Assembly (NCBI GenBank): GCA_033856535.1
Contig: JAWVEV010000202.1
Span: 1 to 8,255 of the forward strand
DNA from: JAWVEV01 sp033856535
GTDB lineage: Bacteria; Actinomycetota; Thermoleophilia; Miltoncostaeales; Miltoncostaeaceae
Direction of reading: 5' to 3'
Length of the DNA stretch: 8,255 nt
Positions 6,421 to 8,255 of this stretch are shown piece by piece. A model generated the notes under the pieces. That model did not search any database. It worked only from the letters and a program-made list of their open reading frames with translations, and was not told where the DNA came from. The number at the start of each line of letters is the position of its first letter. Position 1 is the first letter of the stretch. A program made the position numbers and the translations under genes.

Positions 6421-7452
6421 ATGACCCGTCCCCGCGTCCTGGCGTCCACCCTGGCGGCCGGCGCCCTGCTCGCGCTCGCCGGCGCCGGCAGCGCCGCGGC
6501 CGCGCCCGAGCCCGGCGGCCATCAGGTGACCGGGTTATCGGCGCCGTCGCGCGTCGCCCCCCGCGCCACGGTCGAGGTGCGCGGCGTCGTCGCCCCCGCG
6601 GAGGCCGTGGCGGTGACGGTCCAGCGGCTCGCCGGCGCCGGATGGCGGTCGGTGGCGACGGTGCGGACCGGCGCCGACGGCGCCTTTCGCGCGTCCGTGC
6701 GCCTGGGGGGCTCGGCGAGCCTGCGGGCCGTGGCGCGCGCTGCCGACGGCACCCCGGCGGTGGGCCCGCGGCGGTTCGTGGGCGTCACCCGGCGCGTTGC
6801 CCTGAACATGACGGCGCAGCAGTACGCGGCGATCGCCGGGCGGCCGTTCCAGGTCAGCGGAGCCGTGGTGCCGGCCGCCGACGGCGAGCGCGCCGTCCTG
6901 GAGGGCTCGGTCGACGGCGGCGCCTGGCAGCAGCTCGCGCGGCCGGTCGTGACGGCGGGTCGGGTGGCGGCCACGGTGCGCCCGCCGAGGGGCGGGAGCT
7001 GGCGCTTCCGGCTCTCCGTGGCGCCGCGTCCGGGGGTGGACGCCGGGGGGCTGTCCGCCGTGACCACGATGAGCGTCTTCGACGAGAACCCGCACGGCGT
7101 GCCGGCCTCGGCATCGCACTACATCGTCCAGGAGCTCTCGCGGTTCCAGCTCTACTACTACGAGTCCGGGCGCCTGGTGCGGGTCTTCCCGGTGGTCTTC
7201 GGCAAGCCGTCCACCCCGTCCCCGGTCGGCCGGTTCGAGGTCTACTCGAAGACGCCGGGCCCGGGGCCGGCGTTCGGCCCGTACGCGCTCTGGTACCACG
7301 GCGGCTACGGGATCCACGGGACGGACGAGGAGTTCCTGCTCTCGCGCTCGTGGCGGTACTACTCCCACGGCTGCACGCGGAACTACAACGCCAACATCCG
7401 CTGGCTCTACCCCCGGGTTCCGGTGGGGACCCCGGTGATCAACCTGCGATAG
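6421..7452 (+). CDS. Secreted L,D-transpeptidase (YkuD domain) with two N-terminal Ig-like modules
   Basis: Enzymes of this type form 3-3 peptidoglycan cross-links or attach proteins to the wall by an active-site cysteine. The 343 residues begin with a basic start and hydrophobic core (about 6-22) ending in a GSAAAA cleavage region near residue 28, so the protein is exported. Two beta-rich modules follow, at about 36-119 and 125-217. Each has a hydrophobic-alternating pattern with a central Trp (GWRSVATV at 74-81; AWQQLARP at 169-176), like bacterial Ig-like wall-associated repeats. The YkuD domain (about 232-342) has the strand FPVVFGKPSTPSPVGRFEV, GIHGTD with H299, and YSHGCTR with catalytic C318 and H316. 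Nothing essential is missing. There is no C-terminal anchor. The gene stands upstream of the VOC gene and diverges from the M42 gene. The domain call is firm, but the exact cell-wall role is inferred. Confidence 0.93.
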   Translation: MTRPRVLASTLAAGALLALAGAGSAAAAPEPGGHQVTGLSAPSRVAPRATVEVRGVVAPAEAVAVTVQRLAGAGWRSVATVRTGADGAFRASVRLGGSASLRAVARAADGTPAVGPRRFVGVTRRVALNMTAQQYAAIAGRPFQVSGAVVPAADGERAVLEGSVDGGAWQQLARPVVTAGRVAATVRPPRGGSWRFRLSVAPRPGVDAGGLSAVTTMSVFDENPHGVPASASHYIVQELSRFQLYYYESGRLVRVFPVVFGKPSTPSPVGRFEVYSKTPGPGPAFGPYALWYHGGYGIHGTDEEFLLSRSWRYYSHGCTRNYNANIRWLYPRVPVGTPVINLR

Positions 7453-7469
7453 CCCGCCGGCGCCCGAGG

Positions 7470-7483
7470 GGGCCGCGCGGCCC
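7470..7483. terminator. 14-bp GC palindrome downstream of the L,D-transpeptidase gene, possible terminator
   Basis: GGGCCGCGCGGCCC is self-complementary and lies 17 bp after the TAG at 7450-7452. It has no U-tract, so intrinsic termination is uncertain. It also lies 18 bp upstream of the putative VOC -10 hexamer. Confidence 0.3.
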
Positions 7484-7501
7484 GGGGGACGTCCGCGCTC
7501 G

Positions 7502-7507
7502 TATGCT
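7502..7507 (+). promoter_or_regulatory. Putative -10 hexamer of a leaderless promoter for the VOC gene
   Basis: TATGCT is followed by seven bases and then the ATG at 7515. No Shine-Dalgarno sequence precedes that ATG. If used, it makes the VOC gene its own transcription unit rather than a follower of the transpeptidase gene 62 bp upstream. Confidence 0.5.
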
Positions 7508-7514
7508 CGGGCGC

Positions 7515-7955
7515 ATGACGCTTCAGCGGATGGACAACGTCCTCATCGTCGTCGAGGACCTCGAGGCCGCCAAGGCGCTCTTCGCCGAGCTCGGGATGGA
7601 GCTGGAGGGCCAGACCCTGGTCGAGGGGCCGTCGGTGGACAGCGTCGTCGGCCTCGAGGGCGTCCGTGCCGACATCGCGATGATGCGGACCCCGGACGGC
7701 CACGGCCGGGTCGAGCTGACGAGGTTCCACTCGCCGCCGGCGGTCAGGACCGAGCCGGAGCCCGCGCCGGCGAACGCGCTGGGCATCCGCCGCATCATGT
7801 TCGCCGTCGAGGACCTCGACGACGTCGTCGCCCGCCTGCGCGGCCACGGCGCCGAGCTGGTCGGCGAGATCGCGCGCTACGACGACGCCTATCGCCTCTG
7901 CTTCATGCGCGGTCCCGAGGGCTTCATCATCGGGCTGGCCGAGCGGCTCGGCTGA
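7515..7955 (+). CDS. VOC superfamily (glyoxalase/bleomycin-resistance fold) protein
   Basis: This 146-residue protein has two beta-alpha-beta-beta-beta modules: residues 5-72 (MDNVLIVVEDLEAAKALF to GRVELTRF) and 90-144 (GIRRIMFAVEDLDDVVARL to GPEGFIIGLAE). Families with this fold include glyoxalase I, extradiol dioxygenases, epimerases and drug-binding resistance proteins, so the reaction cannot be assigned. At the four positions where classic members have H/E/H/E metal ligands I read N8, E67, R93 and G140, so the standard metal site looks lost. The resemblance to common actinobacterial 'VOC family' proteins rests on recall of the pattern, not on a search. I chose the ATG at 7515 because the conserved fold starts right after it. 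The frame stays open far upstream (from 5928), but only because GC-rich sequence lacks stops. The gene converges on cdsA. Confidence 0.87.
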   Translation: MTLQRMDNVLIVVEDLEAAKALFAELGMELEGQTLVEGPSVDSVVGLEGVRADIAMMRTPDGHGRVELTRFHSPPAVRTEPEPAPANALGIRRIMFAVEDLDDVVARLRGHGAELVGEIARYDDAYRLCFMRGPEGFIIGLAERLG

Positions 7956-7960
7956 AGCCT

Positions 7961-7986
7961 CCGCGCCGGCGCGCCGGGCCCGGCGG
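7961..7986. terminator. Overlapping palindromes between convergent VOC and cdsA genes, likely bidirectional terminator
   Basis: The 31-bp gap holds two overlapping perfect 12-bp palindromes, CCGGCGCGCCGG (7966-7977) and GCCGGGCCCGGC (7973-7984). They can form alternative GC hairpins on either strand. No T-tract is present. The position between two stop codons is what supports a terminator call. Confidence 0.45.
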
Positions 7987-8255
7987 TCAGAGGACCAGCA
8001 GAACCGTCGCGAAGTAGGAGGCCACCGCCGCGAAGAAGAGGGCGTCGAAGCGGTCCAGGATCCCGCCGTGGCCGCCCAGGATCCTGCCGGAGTCCTTGGC
8101 GCCGGCGTCGCGCTTCAGCATCGACTCGAAGAGGTCGCCCAGGTAGGCCGCCAGGCAGATGATCAGGCCCAGGAGCAGCGACTGGAGGTGGGAGATCCAG
8201 TCCATGTAGAGGCCGGCGATCCAGACCGACGCGGTCCCTATGAGCAGCCCGATCA
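7987..8255 (-). CDS. cdsA: Phosphatidate cytidylyltransferase (CDP-diacylglycerol synthase), C-terminal part, cut by the window edge
   Basis: CdsA is an integral membrane enzyme that makes CDP-diacylglycerol from CTP and phosphatidic acid, the branch point of phospholipid synthesis. The frame runs from the stop at 7987-7989 to the window edge with no stop, giving the last 89 residues. It contains a membrane segment (LLLGLIICLAAYLGDLF), then the family signature in full: S-M-L-K-R, four residues, K-D, then GHGGILDRFD. That segment carries the metal- and CTP-binding residues. A final membrane segment (ALFFAAVASYFATVLLVL) ends the protein. The internal ATG at 8205 is not the start, because the conserved membrane region continues upstream of it (WIAGLY). 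In many bacteria cdsA directly precedes dxr on the same strand; here it is co-oriented but about 2.8 kb away. Confidence 0.94.
   Translation of the reverse strand, partial: IGLLIGTASVWIAGLYMDWISHLQSLLLGLIICLAAYLGDLFESMLKRDAGAKDSGRILGGHGGILDRFDALFFAAVASYFATVLLVL

Noticed and set aside
5928..7954. A 675-codon plus-strand frame that ends at the VOC stop, read as one large protein
   Set aside because: Only the last 146 codons carry a recognisable fold. The upstream part is antisense to the M42 gene and out of frame with the transpeptidase. A leaderless-type promoter and ATG at 7515 give the real start.
1..8255. CRISPR arrays, tRNAs, rRNAs, insertion sequences, phage or toxin-antitoxin genes
   Set aside because: I scanned both strands by eye. 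I saw no spaced direct repeats, no cloverleaf-like sequence, and no transposase or integrase motifs.

Overview
This is a GC-rich window (roughly three quarters G+C by eye). Its protein families, strong third-position G/C bias, frequent GTG starts and SD-less genes fit a high-GC actinobacterium. A deep lineage such as the Thermoleophilia is possible, but the sequence alone does not prove it.

Layout from left to right. At 2-1752 (+) lies a two-gene ABC-2 type exporter of the DrrA/DrrB class: the 3' part of an ATP-binding subunit, then its permease. The ATPase fragment is odd. It carries two helical-subdomain/signature-motif segments in one reading frame, and the first is cut off just before its Walker B and spliced onto the region that normally follows Walker A. 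At 1762-5190 (-) lies a tight operon, transcribed dxr > rseP > ispG. It encodes two enzymes of the MEP isoprenoid pathway and a site-2 intramembrane protease. All three use GTG starts and are joined by a 4-nt overlap and a 1-nt gap. At 5267-6295 (-) is an M42-family metallo-aminopeptidase. At 6421-7452 (+) is a secreted L,D-transpeptidase with two Ig-like modules, followed at 7515-7955 (+) by a small VOC (glyoxalase-fold) protein. At 7987-8255 (-) is the C-terminal end of cdsA, which runs off the window.

Together, cdsA and dxr-rseP-ispG are pieces of the widely conserved frr/uppS-cdsA-dxr-rseP-ispG envelope and isoprenoid cluster. Here it is split by about 2.8 kb holding three unrelated genes, two of them on the opposite strand. 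The functions share an envelope theme: MEP isoprenoids feed undecaprenyl carriers, CdsA makes CDP-diacylglycerol, the transpeptidase cross-links peptidoglycan, and RseP acts in membrane stress signalling.

Regulation: the three genes without a Shine-Dalgarno sequence that start new transcription units (dxr, the M42 peptidase, VOC) each have a TANNNT hexamer 6-7 nt before the start codon, the geometry of leaderless promoters. drrB and the L,D-transpeptidase have ordinary purine-rich ribosome binding sites. I see no tRNA, rRNA, CRISPR array, insertion sequence or attachment site. No gene-free stretch exceeds 125 bases. Apart from the ABC junction and the broken cluster, I see no evidence of a new system.
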